Source: Devosia neptuniae (GTDB taxonomy: Bacteria; Pseudomonadota; Alphaproteobacteria; Rhizobiales; Devosiaceae). From it: a stretch of 64,000 nucleotides of DNA. Location: the NCBI RefSeq assembly GCF_025452235.1, contig NZ_CP104965.1, positions 930,001 to 994,000 on the forward strand, given 5' to 3'. The notes under the pieces were generated by a model, which saw nothing but the letters and a program-made list of their open reading frames with translations, searched no databases and was not told where the DNA came from. A program made the position numbers and the translations under genes. The number at the start of each line of letters is the position of its first letter. Within the stretch, counting starts at the first letter, position 1. Positions 1 to 9,629 of this stretch are shown piece by piece.

Positions 1-1
1 C

Positions 2-454
2 TCCAATATCGAACGTGCGCTCGATCTGGGTTTTGTGGGCGAGCCCGTCGAAGTCGATCGTACCCTGCTCGACCTCTTGGCCCGTTCCGAGATGATCCCG
101 GTGATTGCGCCGGTGGCACCGGGCCGCGACGGCAATACCTATAATATCAATGCCGATACCTTTGCTGGCGCCATTGCCGGTTCGCTCGGCGCCAAGCGCC
201 TGCTGTTTCTGACCGACGTGCCCGGCGTGCTCGACAAGGATGGCAAGCTGATCCCCGAGCTCTCGGTGCGCGAGGCCAAGGAGCTGATCGCCGATGGCAC
301 GATTTCGGGCGGCATGATCCCCAAGGTCGAAACGTGCCTCGAAGCGCTCGACAATGGCGTGGAGGGTGTCGTGATCCTCAACGGCAAGATGCCCCATGTG
401 GTGCTGGTCGAGCTGTTCACCGAGTTCGGCGCCGGCACGCTGATCGTGCGCTAA
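2..454 (+). CDS. argB: Acetylglutamate kinase, C-terminal part (5' end outside window)
   Basis: The last 150 residues of ArgB, which phosphorylates N-acetylglutamate in the second step of arginine biosynthesis in the cytoplasm. The frame is open from base 2, so the start lies upstream of the window. Visible family motifs are the substrate-binding stretch [16 protein letters not shown], the nucleotide-side TDVPGVL and GGMIPKVE near the C-terminus, in the order expected of the amino acid kinase fold. The protein ends normally and is followed by a strong terminator. The family identification is secure; only the missing N-terminal half cannot be judged. Confidence 0.95.
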   Translation, partial: SNIERALDLGFVGEPVEVDRTLLDLLARSEMIPVIAPVAPGRDGNTYNINADTFAGAIAGSLGAKRLLFLTDVPGVLDKDGKLIPELSVREAKELIADGTISGGMIPKVETCLEALDNGVEGVVILNGKMPHVVLVELFTEFGAGTLIVR

Positions 455-474
455 CCTCTCCCCAACGGGACAAG

Positions 475-507
475 AAAAAGGCCGCCCATTGGGCGGCCTT
501 TGTTTTT
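475..507. terminator. Bidirectional rho-independent terminator between argB and the efflux gene
   Basis: A GGCCGCCC/GGGCGGCC stem with loop ATT is preceded by AAAAA and followed by TTTGTTTTT. The U-tract therefore works in both directions, as expected between the convergent argB and MFS genes. Confidence 0.9.
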
Positions 508-1999
508 ACGCCTCGATCGGGACATGCCGGGCGGGAGCACCCTGGCCATGGCCCTGCCCGCCGCCGCTTTTGAAGAAGGGCACCAGCAACAGGACCAGCA
601 GAAAACTGGCCACCTGATACCAGAGGGCAAAGCTGGCGGCGTCGGTAAAGACCGCGTGGGGGGCATTGCCGGCGGCAAAGCCGGTGGCGAGCGAGCCAAA
701 GAACATTTCGCCGACCAAGGCCACGCCCAGCGCACCGCCCACCTGCTGGAATGCCTGCAGCGCACCCGAGCCGGCGCCCGCATCGCGATGGGGCACATTG
801 CGCAACACCAGTTGGAACAGCGAGGAGAAGCCCAGGCCCAGCCCGATACCGGCCAGCAAGAGTGGCGGCAGGAAGCTCCAGTGATTGATACTGTCGCCCG
901 ACCCGGCAATGATGAAGTGCAATGCGCCAATGCCACCAGCCAGCAAGGCCCCCGAGGCCGCCAGCCGGCCACGCAGATAATGCGAGCCGAAGCGGCCGGC
1001 GATCAGGGAAGCAATCAATACGCCGACCGAGAAGGGCGTGTTGGTCAGACCCGATTCGAGCGGGGTGAAGCCGAAGCCCGACTGCAGGAAGATCGAGATC
1101 ACCATGAACATGCCCGGAATGCCCGAGGCAAAGACGGTGATGACGAAGGCGCCGAACATGAAATCGCGGTTGGCGATGAGATCGAAATTGAGCAATTGCG
1201 GCAGGCCGGCCTTGGCACGGGCGCGGGTCCACAGCACGAAAGCCACCAGCAGCACGAAGCCGGAGGCGATCATGGCGAAAGCCCAGAGCGGCCAGCCATA
1301 GGCGCGGCCTTCGATGATCGGGAAGACGACGCAGACCAGGCCCAGGCCGAACAGCACGATGCCCACGAAGTCGTTCTTGAGCGCAGAATGGCCGGGCAGG
1401 CGCGGAATCAGGAAATAGCCGGCAATGACGGCGGCGATGCCGACTGGGATATTGACGAGGAAAATCGGCTGCCAATCCATGCCGAAGAGCTGCGCCGAAA
1501 TCAGCACACCGCCCAGAATGGGACCGCACACCGCGGCAAGCCCGGCCGACAGGCCGAACAGCGAGAAGGCCTGGCCGCGTTCATGCGGGGGGAAGGTGAC
1601 GGTGGCGATGGCCAGCACCTGCGGCGTCATCATGGCGCCGGCCAGGCCCTGGATCACCCGGGCAATGATGAGAAATTCGATATTGGGCGAGAGCCCGCAG
1701 AGGGCGGACGCGGCGGTGAAGCCGGCAACGCCCCAGAGGAACATATGGGTGCGGCCCACAATGTCGCCGAGCCGGCCAAAGGGCAGCAGCCCCAGCGCGA
1801 AGGCGAGCACATAGGCGGCGATAACCCATTCGATCTGGCTATCGGTGGCGCCCAGCCCCTCGCGCATCGAGGGCAGAGCGACATTGACGATCGTCACATC
1901 GATCAGGTTCATGAAATTGGCGATGAGCAGAATGAACAGGGCTAGCCAGCGGCGCGGATCGGGCGCGGCATGGGCTGGATGTTGGGCGGGAGAAGACAT
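506..1999 (-). CDS. MFS drug:H+ antiporter, DHA2 (EmrB/QacA) family
   Basis: An inner-membrane exporter of about 497 residues, consistent with the 14-helix DHA2 class that expels drugs or lipophilic compounds using the proton gradient. The sequence shows an N-terminal helix ending in IDVTIVNVALPSM (the DHA2 motif D1 region), the WVIAAYVL segment and motif A as GRLGDIVGRTHMF. I chose the ATG at 1999 because AAGGA lies eight bases upstream; an ATG at 2008 has no usable ribosome site. The upstream TetR gene ends only 5 bases away, so the two form an operon probably autoregulated by that repressor. Substrate unknown. Confidence 0.9.
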   Translation of the reverse strand: MSSPAQHPAHAAPDPRRWLALFILLIANFMNLIDVTIVNVALPSMREGLGATDSQIEWVIAAYVLAFALGLLPFGRLGDIVGRTHMFLWGVAGFTAASALCGLSPNIEFLIIARVIQGLAGAMMTPQVLAIATVTFPPHERGQAFSLFGLSAGLAAVCGPILGGVLISAQLFGMDWQPIFLVNIPVGIAAVIAGYFLIPRLPGHSALKNDFVGIVLFGLGLVCVVFPIIEGRAYGWPLWAFAMIASGFVLLVAFVLWTRARAKAGLPQLLNFDLIANRDFMFGAFVITVFASGIPGMFMVISIFLQSGFGFTPLESGLTNTPFSVGVLIASLIAGRFGSHYLRGRLAASGALLAGGIGALHFIIAGSGDSINHWSFLPPLLLAGIGLGLGFSSLFQLVLRNVPHRDAGAGSGALQAFQQVGGALGVALVGEMFFGSLATGFAAGNAPHAVFTDAASFALWYQVASFLLVLLLVPFFKSGGGQGHGQGAPARHVPIEA

Positions 2000-2004
2000 G
2001 ACAG

Positions 2005-2622
2005 TCATCCTTGAGGAGAAACGGAGTTGAGTACGAAGGCGCGCTCCAACTCGCCCAGAACCTGGTCGAGCGAGGCGCGGAATGAAGTCCACTGACGCCA
2101 ATAGTCGGACAAGGCGCCGGTGGTGATCAGGGCTGCGGCCGCTGGATCAATGTCGTTTCGGAACGAGCCGTCTTCGACACCGCGGCGAAATATTTCGACA
2201 AATTGCAGCCGCCAGAAATCGTAGAGCGGGGTGATGATCTCGGCGATGACCGGGTCGCGCCGGGCGCGCTCCACCATCTCGGTCAACACGATGCTGAGGT
2301 CGGGCATGTCATTGACGATTTCGCGGAAGTCGTCAAATTCCAGCCGCAGCACTTGCAGCGCCGTCTTGCCCTGGCGGTTCTGCCGCAATGCCTGCGCCTT
2401 GAAATCGTCGCGCAGTGTCTCGGCGACCAGCGCGATCAGCGCCTCCTTGGAGGGCACATGATAATGCAGGGTCGCGACATTGATGCCGACGCGGGCAGCG
2501 ATATCGCGGGTGCGCAGGCCCTCAAGCCCTTTTTCGACGATAATGGCCCGCGCCGCCGCCGCAATGGCTAGCCGCCGGTCATCGCCGCTTTCGCGCCTGG
2601 CGCTGATCTGTTCCACACTCAT
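2005..2622 (-). CDS. TetR/AcrR family transcriptional repressor
   Basis: A 205-residue regulator with an N-terminal TetR DNA-binding domain (about residues 15-62; helix-turn-helix around TRDIAARVGINVATLHYH) and an all-helical ligand domain. It is the first gene of a two-gene operon with the DHA2 efflux pump, the usual arrangement in which the repressor senses the exported compound. A 7-2-7 palindrome lies in its upstream region at 2674-2689 and is a good operator candidate. The ligand cannot be predicted. Confidence 0.92.
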   Translation of the reverse strand: MSVEQISARRESGDDRRLAIAAAARAIIVEKGLEGLRTRDIAARVGINVATLHYHVPSKEALIALVAETLRDDFKAQALRQNRQGKTALQVLRLEFDDFREIVNDMPDLSIVLTEMVERARRDPVIAEIITPLYDFWRLQFVEIFRRGVEDGSFRNDIDPAAAALITTGALSDYWRQWTSFRASLDQVLGELERAFVLNSVSPQG

Positions 2623-2673
2623 AGGCTCATCCCGAGATTTCGCGGACGGCTATAAACCTGTTTTGAGTACCAA

Positions 2674-2689
2674 TCAATCATTTGATTGA
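2674..2689. promoter_or_regulatory. Candidate TetR operator
   Basis: TCAATCA-TT-TGATTGA, perfect 7-bp arms with a 2-bp spacer, lies 52-67 bp upstream of the TetR start codon in an AT-rich patch. Size and symmetry fit a TetR dimer site. Function is inferred from position only. Confidence 0.6.
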
Positions 2690-2735
2690 GAATATTTGGT
2701 GACGCTCGGACCGGGCTGCTAGGCGTCCTTTCGAA

Positions 2736-3311
2736 TCAGGCGGTCAATGCCGCTTGCACGGCCTTGGCCACGTCCTCGGCCGGCGCGGAAGAGACGACTA
2801 GCATGTCGCCCTCGCCTCGATAGCGCCCAAAGCGCTGGCGGAACTTGCGCGTCTCACTTTCCCGCTCAAGCCCAAAGCCGCGCTTGAGCTGGCGTTCCAC
2901 CACCAGCTCTGTGGCCTGATCGATATCGAGCGACGGCAGCAGGGTGATGCCATAACCGGTGCCAACCAGTGCACGCGCTTCGGCGTAGTCACTCGACTCC
3001 ACTTCGGCCGCCAGAAAACCCGAGGCTGTCACGAACACCAACGGCCCCTCGGTTCGTGCCACCAGCCGCTGCGCCAGCAGCAGGTTTTCGGCCCGATATG
3101 CCGCGTAGCTGGTCTGGCGAATGAAGCGGCCGATCTCGGCAATCTGCTCGCAAAACTCCAGATCAAGATCGATCAGCGGCCAGTTTAGCCTGCCCGCCAG
3201 CACGCGCCCGAGGGTGGACTTTCCGACCCCACCCGGGCCGAGCAGGAAGATGGTCTCGCCGGCGCGCCATGGCCGGCGAATGTCGATGTGTGGTGGCGGA
3301 TTGGGAATCAT
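2736..3311 (-). CDS. Shikimate-kinase-like P-loop kinase
   Basis: A 191-residue P-loop protein of the shikimate kinase/gluconokinase fold. The Walker A loop GPGGVGKST is at about residues 25-33, followed by LIDLDLEF, which matches the DxD of shikimate kinases, and RFIRQTSYAAYRAEN, which resembles the F-R region that contacts substrate. The family's glycine-rich GGG after strand three is replaced by TASGF, so shikimate may not be the substrate. The start at 3311 (MIPNPP) is preferred because upstream codons run into low-complexity sequence, though no good ribosome site is seen. It stands alone, not beside aroB as housekeeping aroK often does. Confidence 0.65.
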   Translation of the reverse strand: MIPNPPPHIDIRRPWRAGETIFLLGPGGVGKSTLGRVLAGRLNWPLIDLDLEFCEQIAEIGRFIRQTSYAAYRAENLLLAQRLVARTEGPLVFVTASGFLAAEVESSDYAEARALVGTGYGITLLPSLDIDQATELVVERQLKRGFGLERESETRKFRQRFGRYRGEGDMLVVSSAPAEDVAKAVQAALTA

Positions 3312-3347
3312 GGGAGGCAAGGTGCCAGGATATCGGGGCTCCCGCAC

Positions 3348-3449
3348 CCCCACCCTTGATCCCTCCCCACAAGGGGGAGGGAGACGATGGGGCCGAGAGG
3401 GCTGGGCTTGCGCCTCCCTCCCCTTGATGGGGAGGGAACGAGGGTGGGG
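3348..3449. repeat. Imperfect palindromic intergenic element (CCCTCCCC type)
   Basis: Two 21-bp arms (3348-3368 and 3429-3449) are inverted repeats with two mismatches. Inside are two smaller hairpins, CCTCCCC-ACAA-GGGGGAGG and CCCTCCCC-TTGAT-GGGGAGGG. It sits between two minus-strand genes and has no T-tract. A CCCTCCCC hairpin recurs at 32793-32815. Confidence 0.7.
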
Positions 3450-3461
3450 TGATGAGAGCCC

Positions 3462-3896
3462 CTAGGCCTTGGGTTGGCCTAATTGCTCGGCATAGGGCGA
3501 GCCGCCGCCCAGGCTGTCATTGGTGTGTTCGATCAGCAGGTCGCACAGGCATGCCGCGTCGGTGCAGGCGTCGCGGTCTTCGATGAAGCTTCCGTAGCGT
3601 GGCGGATTGGCGTGATTGGTTTCGGTGCCGGTGGCGTTTTCATAGGCATAGACCGAGGCCATATCGTCCAGCCGCCCCATGCGCCAGAGGTTCGAATTGG
3701 CATCGCCGATCGAGTCACACATTAGGATATGGGCTGGAATGGTGGGCGCGTCGCAGCTGATGTCGGACAGCACGTCGTCATAGAACTCCTCCATTTCGGC
3801 GATGCGCTTTTCGACCGCGGGCATATCCACATTGCAGGATTGGGCGAAAGCCAATTGGGGAACGGCGAGGAGCAGCAGCGTGAGAGGCAGGCGCAT
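3462..3896 (-). CDS. Hypothetical secreted cysteine-rich protein
   Basis: A 144-residue protein I do not recognise. It begins with a clear Sec signal peptide (MRLPLTLLLLAVPQLAFA, cleavage before QS), so it should be periplasmic. The mature part contains six cysteines, three in the first half and a DACTDAACLCD cluster near the C-terminus, suggesting disulfides. It is acidic and has no recognised catalytic motif. No operon partner is apparent: the next gene upstream, ilvA, is divergent. Confidence 0.7.
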   Translation of the reverse strand: MRLPLTLLLLAVPQLAFAQSCNVDMPAVEKRIAEMEEFYDDVLSDISCDAPTIPAHILMCDSIGDANSNLWRMGRLDDMASVYAYENATGTETNHANPPRYGSFIEDRDACTDAACLCDLLIEHTNDSLGGGSPYAEQLGQPKA

Positions 3897-4086
3897 CGGG
3901 CTATCCTTGTTGGCGCAGGGCCGTTGATATTGGGGACGAAGTTAGTGGCATATTGTGGCGCTTTGTTCAGCCCCCACACCAATATTTCCATGGCGGCAAG
4001 TGGGCTGCGGACGCTTCGGCCCGTGCTGACCTTGACAAGCAGCCGATCTGCGAGCCCCTCTGCGCCAGACCATCGGAGTGCCCATT

Positions 4087-5610
<1,524 letters not shown>

Positions 5611-5797
5611 CGATCGGGTTTGTCACACAATCGTCGCGGCTATTATGCCGGGATAAACCAGTAATGGGCTTTGCGGGCGCATTTCCGCCCATAATCGATT
5701 GCAATGGAAGCACTTAGAACCCATCTGCACGACAAGTCAGCGGTTCCTCGCGGAGCCGGTCACCATAAACAATATCGACAACAAGCCGGAGACGACG

Positions 5798-7018
5798 ATG
5801 AGGATAACCAAGAGCGTAAGCCTGATGCTGCTGGCCGGTGTGGCCAGTGTCGGGGTGGTGCAGCCTTCCATGGCGCTGGAGGCCCAGGCTTTCCTGGATC
5901 GCGTCACCCTGGTCTACAAGACCATTGGCTATGACCTCAGCTTCGGCGAAGGCCGGGTCGAGGGCGACAGCGTGATCGCCACCGGGGTCAAGGCTGGCAT
6001 TGCCGGGCTCGACACGTTCGATCTTCCCACCGAAATCACCTTTTCCGGCATTACCGAGCGCGACGATGGCGGCTATCTGGTGGATGAAGTTTCCATCCCC
6101 GATGTCGATGCCGAGTTCGCCAAGAAGCCGGCCGGTCATGTGACGCTGTCCGACATCAAGCTTGAGGGCCTCTATCTGCCGGGCGGGGAAACCGTGCCGG
6201 CCGAGGCGCTGCTGCAATTGGTGACTTCGGTCAGTACCGGCCCCCTCTCGGTGACCCGTGATGGCCAGGAGGTTTTCTCCTATGCGTCCTTCCTCGCCGG
6301 CTCGACCTTTACCCCGGCACAGGGCGAACCAATCACCGACCTGACCTCGCAGATGGCCATTACCGGGCTCAATGTCGATCTCTCCACCGTCAAGGAAGAA
6401 GACCCTTCCGCCGGTGCGGTCATCGAAGCGCTGGGCCTTGAGAGCCTGTCAGGCGATATCAACCAGCACCTGACCTGGTCGATGGCCGATGGTCACATGG
6501 TGATGGACCAGTTCCTGCTCGATTTCGCCGATGTGGGCGCGCTCGACATCAATCTCGATGTCACGGGCCTGACCCCGGCGGCGCTCGAGCAGCTTTATGC
6601 GATGCAGGCGGCCGCTGCGGTGAGCGACCCGACCAGCGAAGAAGCCCAGTCGGCCCAGATGATGGCCGGCATGCAGCTGATGCAGGCGATTTCCATCGTC
6701 TCGGCCAAGGTGCGCTATGATGATGCGTCGCTCGCCGGCAAGCTGCTGGATTTCTTCGCCAGCCAGTCGGGCGGCGATCGCGCCACCTTCGTGGCCGGCA
6801 TCAAGTCCATGCTGCCCACGCTGATCGACCAGAGCGGCATCCCCACGCTCAAGGATGTGGTGGTGCCCCCGGTTTCCGCGTTCCTTGATGATCCGCAGAG
6901 CCTCGAAGTGACCGTGCAGCCAGAGAACCCGACCACCCTACTGGTGCTGACCGCCGCTGCGGCCAACCCTGCCGGGCTGATCGCCGCGCTGGGCCTTGCC
7001 ATCACCGCCAACGAATAA
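5798..7018 (+). CDS. Hypothetical exported protein
   Basis: A 406-residue protein of unknown function. The start at 5798 has GGAG five bases upstream and gives a typical signal peptide (MRITKSVSLMLLAGVASV..., cleavage near MALEA). The mature chain is acidic and rich in alternating beta-type segments, with long LD/VD-rich stretches and no cysteines or obvious active-site motif. Such composition resembles periplasmic or outer-membrane-associated lipid-binding proteins, but I see no motif that proves it. It is flanked by ilvA and a HAD phosphatase and looks monocistronic. Confidence 0.7.
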   Translation: MRITKSVSLMLLAGVASVGVVQPSMALEAQAFLDRVTLVYKTIGYDLSFGEGRVEGDSVIATGVKAGIAGLDTFDLPTEITFSGITERDDGGYLVDEVSIPDVDAEFAKKPAGHVTLSDIKLEGLYLPGGETVPAEALLQLVTSVSTGPLSVTRDGQEVFSYASFLAGSTFTPAQGEPITDLTSQMAITGLNVDLSTVKEEDPSAGAVIEALGLESLSGDINQHLTWSMADGHMVMDQFLLDFADVGALDINLDVTGLTPAALEQLYAMQAAAAVSDPTSEEAQSAQMMAGMQLMQAISIVSAKVRYDDASLAGKLLDFFASQSGGDRATFVAGIKSMLPTLIDQSGIPTLKDVVVPPVSAFLDDPQSLEVTVQPENPTTLLVLTAAAANPAGLIAALGLAITANE

Positions 7019-7025
7019 TCGCTTC

Positions 7026-7052
7026 GGGCGGTCCGTCCAACGGGCCGCCCAA
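7026..7052 (+). terminator. Stem-loop after the exported protein gene
   Basis: GGGCGGTCCG-TCCAA-CGGGCCGCCC, a 10-bp stem with one G-T pair, begins 8 bp after the stop codon. There is no T-tract, so intrinsic termination is likely but not certain. Confidence 0.5.
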
Positions 7053-7097
7053 ATCGTCCTAGGTGAAACCGTCACGGTTTTGCACTATATTGGCGGC

Positions 7098-7802
7098 ATG
7101 AATGACATGACGCTCCCCGCCGCACGCAGCCTTTCCCACATTACCGATTGGGTCTTTGACCTCGACAACACGCTTTATCCGCGTGAGTGCAATCTGTTTG
7201 CGCAGATCGATGTGCGCATCACCCATTATGTGATGGACCTGACCAAGCTGGATTTCGAGGCGGCACGGGCGCTGCAAAAGACCTATTATCGTGATTTCGG
7301 CACCACGCTGAACGGGCTGATGCTGCAGCACGAGGTCGATCCCGACCATTTCCTCGCCAATGTGCATGCCATCGATTATTCCCCGGTGGCCGAGCATCCC
7401 GATTTGGTGGCGGCGATCCGCGATTTGCCGGGCCGCAAGTTCATCCTCACCAATGGCGATGTCGGCCATGCGCGCGCGGTCCTCGCCCGGCTGGGGGGCA
7501 GTGACCTGTTCGAGCATGTCTACGATATCCGCGCCATGACCTATGTGCCCAAGCCGCACCGCGAGGCCTATGCCGGGTTCTTCGCCGCCCACGGGGTCGA
7601 CCCGACCAGCGCGGCGATGTTCGACGATCTGGAAAAGAACCTGGTCGTGCCGCACGAAATGGGCATGGCTACCGTCCAGGTGGTTGCCGGGCCCGACTAT
7701 GCCCATGAGCAGGTCGACGCGTGGGAATTGGGCCGTGGCGACAGCGCGCATGTGCATCACGTTACGGATGACCTCGCGCGGTTTTTGCGCGAGCGGCCGT
7801 AA
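7098..7802 (+). CDS. HAD-family pyrimidine 5'-nucleotidase-like hydrolase
   Basis: A 234-residue cytoplasmic HAD hydrolase of the SDT1/pyrimidine 5'-nucleotidase subfamily. All four HAD motifs are present in order: motif I VFDLDNTLYP with the nucleophile and acid-base aspartates, motif II ILTNGD, motif III lysine in KPHREAY, and motif IV MFDDLEKN. The DNTLYP start is characteristic of this subgroup, which removes phosphate from UMP/CMP or related metabolites. ATG 7098 and 7107 are both possible starts; neither has a strong ribosome site. It follows the exported protein by 79 bases, separated by a hairpin. Confidence 0.85.
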   Translation: MNDMTLPAARSLSHITDWVFDLDNTLYPRECNLFAQIDVRITHYVMDLTKLDFEAARALQKTYYRDFGTTLNGLMLQHEVDPDHFLANVHAIDYSPVAEHPDLVAAIRDLPGRKFILTNGDVGHARAVLARLGGSDLFEHVYDIRAMTYVPKPHREAYAGFFAAHGVDPTSAAMFDDLEKNLVVPHEMGMATVQVVAGPDYAHEQVDAWELGRGDSAHVHHVTDDLARFLRERP

Positions 7803-7806
7803 GGGG

Positions 7807-7844
7807 CACGACCTCGTGGTCGACAAGCTCACCATGAGGTCTAC
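7807..7844. repeat. Short palindromic repeat, ACCTCGTGGT type (short copy)
   Basis: ACCTCGTGGT, a 10-base loop, then ACCATGAGGT, flanked by CACG and CTACT. A longer copy with the same ends and a larger loop is at 20840-20895. Both lie immediately downstream of coding or terminator sequence. Confidence 0.7.
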
Positions 7845-7875
7845 TTCTAGATCGTAGATGCAGTCCCACTCTCGA

Positions 7876-8016
7876 TGTCACCCCGGCGCAGGCCGGGGCC
7901 CATCCTGATATCGGCCCGCTGCCGCAAGGTGTGTGGACGATATCGTAGGCCTGTTCGGCGATCTGGCGGCGTGCTGCACCATCTCGAGATGGGCCCCGGC
8001 CTTCGCCGGGGTGACA
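7876..8016. repeat. About 140-bp palindromic element with 28-bp inverted arms (copy 1)
   Basis: Arms at 7876-7903 and 7989-8016 are inverted repeats of each other with one mismatch; both begin with TGTCACCCCGGCG when read inward. The 85-bp centre resembles that of the element at 18749-18892, but its core is in the opposite orientation. It fills the gap between convergent genes and encodes nothing. This is the form of a MITE-like or REP-pair element. Confidence 0.85.
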
Positions 8017-8042
8017 CCGTGGTTGGGACAGGCCTCCAACCC

Positions 8043-8411
8043 CTACATATTGTTCAGGTGCAGAATATTGCCGTCGGGGTCCTTGAACCAGACCATTTTG
8101 AAATCGCCGGCAATGTGGATATCGCCGCGCAGATCCATGCCTTCGTAATGCTCGAAGCTGACGCCGCGGGCGCGTAGATTGGCGACGATGTCCTCGATTT
8201 CGTCGCCCACGCCCCAGACCACGGCATTGGCCTTGTTGGTGCCGGCGAAGTCGGATTTGTAAACCACCAGCCCGGTCTTGCCGGTCTTGAATTCCATGAC
8301 CATGTCGTCGGACTGGATCAGGGTCAACCCCAGCACATGCTCATAGAAATGCCGGGCGCGGGCCATATCGGTTACCGCCACGATGGCGGCCGAGTCGAAA
8401 TCCTTGAGCAT
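8043..8411 (-). CDS. VOC (glyoxalase/bleomycin-resistance fold) family protein
   Basis: A 122-residue single-domain vicinal oxygen chelate protein. It shows the two beta-alpha-beta-beta-beta halves typical of the fold, with ARHFYEHVLGL in the first and MVWFKDPDGNILHL at the end. Members are metal-dependent lyases, dioxygenases or binding proteins; the substrate here cannot be told. It is divergent from the aldo/keto reductase gene, with about 130 bp between them, so the two may share a control region. Confidence 0.85.
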   Translation of the reverse strand: MLKDFDSAAIVAVTDMARARHFYEHVLGLTLIQSDDMVMEFKTGKTGLVVYKSDFAGTNKANAVVWGVGDEIEDIVANLRARGVSFEHYEGMDLRGDIHIAGDFKMVWFKDPDGNILHLNNM

Positions 8412-8541
8412 GACGAACTCTCCGTGATTGGCTATGCTGCTCCAACGCGCCGCCCAGACTTGGGTTCATTCCCCGGCGCACCAGCCATGAAGACAATTGG
8501 ATAGATGCGCCCGCGACGGAGCGGCGCAGAGGAGCTGCAGC

Positions 8542-9531
8542 ATGGAATATCGTCGTCTTGGAAAATCGGGCCTCAAGGTCAGCGAAGTCTCGCTTGGTTC
8601 CTGGGTCACCTTCGGCAAGCAGGTCGATGAAAAGGAAGCCATGGCGCTGATGGGCCTGGCCTATGATGCGGGGATCAATTTCTTCGACAATGCGGAAGGC
8701 TATGAGGCCGGCGAATCCGAAGCCCTGATGGGCGCGGCGCTGGAAAAGCTCGGCTGGGGGCGTGACACTTATGCGGTCTCCTCCAAAGTGTTCTGGGGCG
8801 GGGAAAAGCCCACCCAGAAGGGTCTGTCGCGCAAGCATGTGACCGAAGCCTGCCACGCCGCCCTCAAGCGGTTGCGGGTCGACTATCTCGACCTCTATTT
8901 CTGCCACCGCCCCGATATCGATACCCCGATCGAGGAAACCGTGTGGGCGATGCATAACCTGATCACCCAGGGCAAAATCCTCTATTGGGGCACTTCGGAA
9001 TGGAGCGCCCAGCAGTTGACTGAAGCCTGGGCCGTGGCCAAGGACCTCAAGATCACCCCGCCGGTAATGGAGCAGCCGCAATATAACCTGTTCACCCGCC
9101 AGAAGGTGGAGGGCGACTATCTCCCGCTCTATGACCTGATGGGCCTGGGTACGACCATCTGGTCCCCGCTCGCCTCCGGCGTGCTGACCGGCAAATATAA
9201 TGACGGCATCCCCGCCGATAGCCGCATGAACCTGCCCGGCTATGAATGGCTCAAGCACAGCTGGGAAAGCGAAGACGGCAAGGCAAAACTGGTCAAGGTC
9301 AAGCAGCTTGCGGAACTCGCCAAGGAGATCGGCCTGCCGATCCATCACCTGGCGCTGCTGTGGTGCCTCGACAATCCGCATGTCTCGACGGTCATTCTCG
9401 GCGCGTCGCGCAAGAGCCAGCTGGAGGATAATCTGTCGGCGCTGGACGCCAAGGGCAAGCTGACCCCGGACGTGATCGAAAAGATCGAGACGATCATGGG
9501 CAACAAGCCGGCCGCGCCGCAGCGATATTAG
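8542..9531 (+). CDS. Aldo/keto reductase, potassium-channel beta-subunit/YghZ-like
   Basis: A 329-residue NADPH-dependent TIM-barrel oxidoreductase. It begins MEYRRLGKSGLKVS, has the catalytic tyrosine in FFDNAEGYEAGESE, the lysine in SSKVFWG, the histidine in YLDLYFCHRPD and the C-terminal cofactor-binding VILGASRKSQLEDN. The segment pattern matches the AKR6/AKR14 branch (Kv-beta, YghZ glyceraldehyde-3-phosphate reductase). ATG 8542 is preferred, with GAGGAG upstream. Probably aldehyde reduction or detoxification; the substrate is not predictable. Confidence 0.9.
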   Translation: MEYRRLGKSGLKVSEVSLGSWVTFGKQVDEKEAMALMGLAYDAGINFFDNAEGYEAGESEALMGAALEKLGWGRDTYAVSSKVFWGGEKPTQKGLSRKHVTEACHAALKRLRVDYLDLYFCHRPDIDTPIEETVWAMHNLITQGKILYWGTSEWSAQQLTEAWAVAKDLKITPPVMEQPQYNLFTRQKVEGDYLPLYDLMGLGTTIWSPLASGVLTGKYNDGIPADSRMNLPGYEWLKHSWESEDGKAKLVKVKQLAELAKEIGLPIHHLALLWCLDNPHVSTVILGASRKSQLEDNLSALDAKGKLTPDVIEKIETIMGNKPAAPQRY

Positions 9532-9543
9532 GCGCCTGCCATC

Positions 9544-9568
9544 AGTGGGCCTCAGGGTGAGGCCTACT
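9544..9568. repeat. Intergenic hairpin
   Basis: GGCCTCA-GGG-TGAGGCC lies inside outer AGT/ACT pairs, just after the aldo/keto reductase stop. There is no T-tract. It is probably an mRNA 3' end structure. Confidence 0.45.
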
Positions 9569-9629
9569 GTGGCCTCCCTTTGCAACACACCACCTTTTTC
9601 CATTCCCCGCGGCGTTCTATCATTCCCTC

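Noticed and set aside
500..1945. Long open frame opposite the DHA2 transporter (about 480 codons)
   Set aside because: Its product is low-complexity (G/E/Q/H-rich) with no recognisable domain, while the opposite strand encodes a perfect MFS protein. Such frames are a by-product of high GC.
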